A stretch of DNA of 6,946 nt from JAWLHJ01 sp039587535 (GTDB lineage Bacteria > Gemmatimonadota > Gemmatimonadetes > Longimicrobiales > Gaopeijiaceae): contig JBDHIF010000104.1 in assembly GCA_039587535.1 (NCBI GenBank), positions 1 to 6,946 on the forward strand, given 5' to 3'. Under the pieces are notes generated by a model. It had not been told where the DNA came from. It searched no databases and was given only the letters and a program-made list of their open reading frames with translations. Both the position numbers and the translations under genes were made by a program. Positions 6,184-6,946 of this stretch are shown in pieces. Each line of letters begins with the position of its first letter. The first letter of the stretch is position 1.

Positions 6184-6883
6184 CCCTATCCAGATGTACG
6201 GCCTCAACCTGGGCCGCGTGCACGACTTCGAGATCTCGGGCCCCGGCCAGGTCAGCATCACCATGGAGATCGAAGGCCGGTGGGAGATTCCCGTCGACTC
6301 ACGGGCGCGCTTCGGGGCTTCCGGCATCTTCGGAGGCCGAACGCTGGTCATCGAGCCCGGCGAGGCGACCGAGATGCTCCAGCCCTGGGACACGATCCCC
6401 GGTGAGTCGCCGGCAGGTGAAGGGATGCTCGGCGCGGTGGACGAGCTGAGTGGTCAGGCCGGGGATCAGGAGACGGTCGGGTCGGTGCAGGGCAGCGCTG
6501 AGGAGCTCGAGCAGCTTCTCACCGACCTTTCGGCCATCACCGCGGAGCAGCGGGGAGGGTTGAGTGAGCTCACTGAGAGCTTGCGGCGCTCTGCCGCCGG
6601 TTTGGAGGAGGCCGCCTCCTCGGGACCGGAGGTCGCCCGCGCCGTCGCCCGTGCCGATTCGGCTATGGCTGCGCTCGAATCGACCAGCCGTACGCTCGAT
6701 GCGGCGGCCGAGTCTCTGCGCGAGGTCCTCGCACGGATGGAACGGGGCGAGGGCACATTAGGAAGGCTCTCCACAGACGAGACGCTGTACGTGAGCCTCA
6801 ACGCCGCTGCCGAGAGCTTGAACGCGCTGCTGATCGATCTCCAGGAGAACCCGGGGCGTTACATCAACCTCTCGATCTTCTGA
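6116..6883 (+). CDS. mlaD: MCE (MlaD-type) lipid-binding protein, apparently lacking its N-terminal membrane anchor
   Basis: A 255-aa single-domain MCE protein, the subunit that in Mla systems forms a hexameric ring on the periplasmic side of the permease and carries lipid. The MCE domain spans residues about 6-85, with GDPIQMYGLNLGRV (22-35) and ASGIFGGRTLVIEPG (about 67-81). Residues about 100-245 are rich in Ala, Ser, Leu and Glu and should be largely helical, like the shaft or coiled region of MCE proteins. The C-terminus NPGRYINLSIF matches the conserved family ending. GTG 6116 has AAGGAG (6105-6110) five bases upstream, and an in-frame TGA immediately precedes it (6113-6115), so no longer in-frame start exists. 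This is odd: MCE proteins normally begin with a short cytoplasmic tail and a transmembrane helix, and here the domain starts at once with no signal. As read, the protein could not be exported. A deletion is likely (see findings). Confidence 0.85.
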   Translation: MTRSGRYKVVTTVADAGGVRSGDPIQMYGLNLGRVHDFEISGPGQVSITMEIEGRWEIPVDSRARFGASGIFGGRTLVIEPGEATEMLQPWDTIPGESPAGEGMLGAVDELSGQAGDQETVGSVQGSAEELEQLLTDLSAITAEQRGGLSELTESLRRSAAGLEEAASSGPEVARAVARADSAMAALESTSRTLDAAAESLREVLARMERGEGTLGRLSTDETLYVSLNAAAESLNALLIDLQENPGRYINLSIF

Positions 6884-6918
6884 CGAGTTCGACGGCGAAC
6901 TGGCGCGGGAACAGACGA

Positions 6919-6946
6919 AGGGCCGGGGGAGCGCTCCCCCGGCCCT
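6919..6946 (+). terminator. Rho-independent-type terminator stem at the end of the mla operon
   Basis: A perfect 28-base palindrome of two 14-base arms (6919-6932 and 6933-6946) begins agggccgggg and ends ccccggccct. As RNA it would form a very stable GC stem with a central GCGC loop, 35 bases after the MCE stop codon. The window ends on its last base, so any following T-run cannot be seen. Being symmetrical, it could serve a convergent gene beyond the window as well. Confidence 0.75.

Noticed and set aside
5593..6393. 266-codon minus-strand frame opposite the ATPase and MCE genes
   Set aside because: Antisense shadow spanning two real genes; Ser/Arg/Pro-rich and without motifs.
6887..6900. 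Small inverted repeat gttcg/cgaac after the MCE stop
   Set aside because: Only a 5-bp stem. The 14-base-arm palindrome at 6919-6946 is the far better terminator candidate.

Overview
GC-rich (clearly above 60% by eye) bacterial window holding two divergent gene clusters around a 179-bp intergenic region (4313-4491). There are no RNA genes, insertion sequences or CRISPR arrays. An Mla-type lipid ABC transporter together with signal-peptide-bearing exported proteins points to a diderm (Gram-negative-type) bacterium. GC content, GTG/TTG starts and the mix of genes (LVIVD propeller with Ig-like domains, M20 peptidase, MCE protein ending in YINLSIF) resemble Gemmatimonadota. That assignment comes from memory of family features, not from a search.

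Left cluster, minus strand, read from 4312 down to 33: an exported M20 zinc peptidase, a classical short-chain dehydrogenase/reductase (SDR), and an exported protein with Ig-like domains followed by an LVIVD-repeat beta-propeller. Right cluster, plus strand, 4492-6883: an MlaE-type permease, an MlaF-type ATPase and an MCE (MlaD-type) substrate-binding protein. The three are tightly packed and end at a perfect GC-rich palindrome at the window edge (probable terminator). The permease, ATPase and MCE protein would form an inner-membrane machine moving phospholipid or another lipid between inner and outer membranes. No mlaB (STAS) or mlaA gene is visible here.

The most notable points are two apparent lesions. 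(1) A perfect 40-bp tandem duplication (3040-3079 / 3080-3119) lies in the 3' end of the peptidase gene. Since 40 is not a multiple of 3, it shifts the frame past the peptidase's own stop (2977-2979) and, by chance, through the intergenic spacer in frame with the SDR start. The result is a single 724-codon peptidase-SDR reading frame. Removing one copy in silico restores a normal 431-aa peptidase with a typical M20 C-terminal helix. (2) The MCE gene lacks the N-terminal membrane anchor expected of the family. An ATG overlapping the ATPase stop (6079) opens a short peptide in another frame, while the MCE-domain frame begins abruptly at GTG 6116. This looks like an internal deletion that removed the anchor and shifted the frame. 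Both lesions may be real mutations or assembly errors; raw reads would decide. I see no convincing wholly new system in the window.
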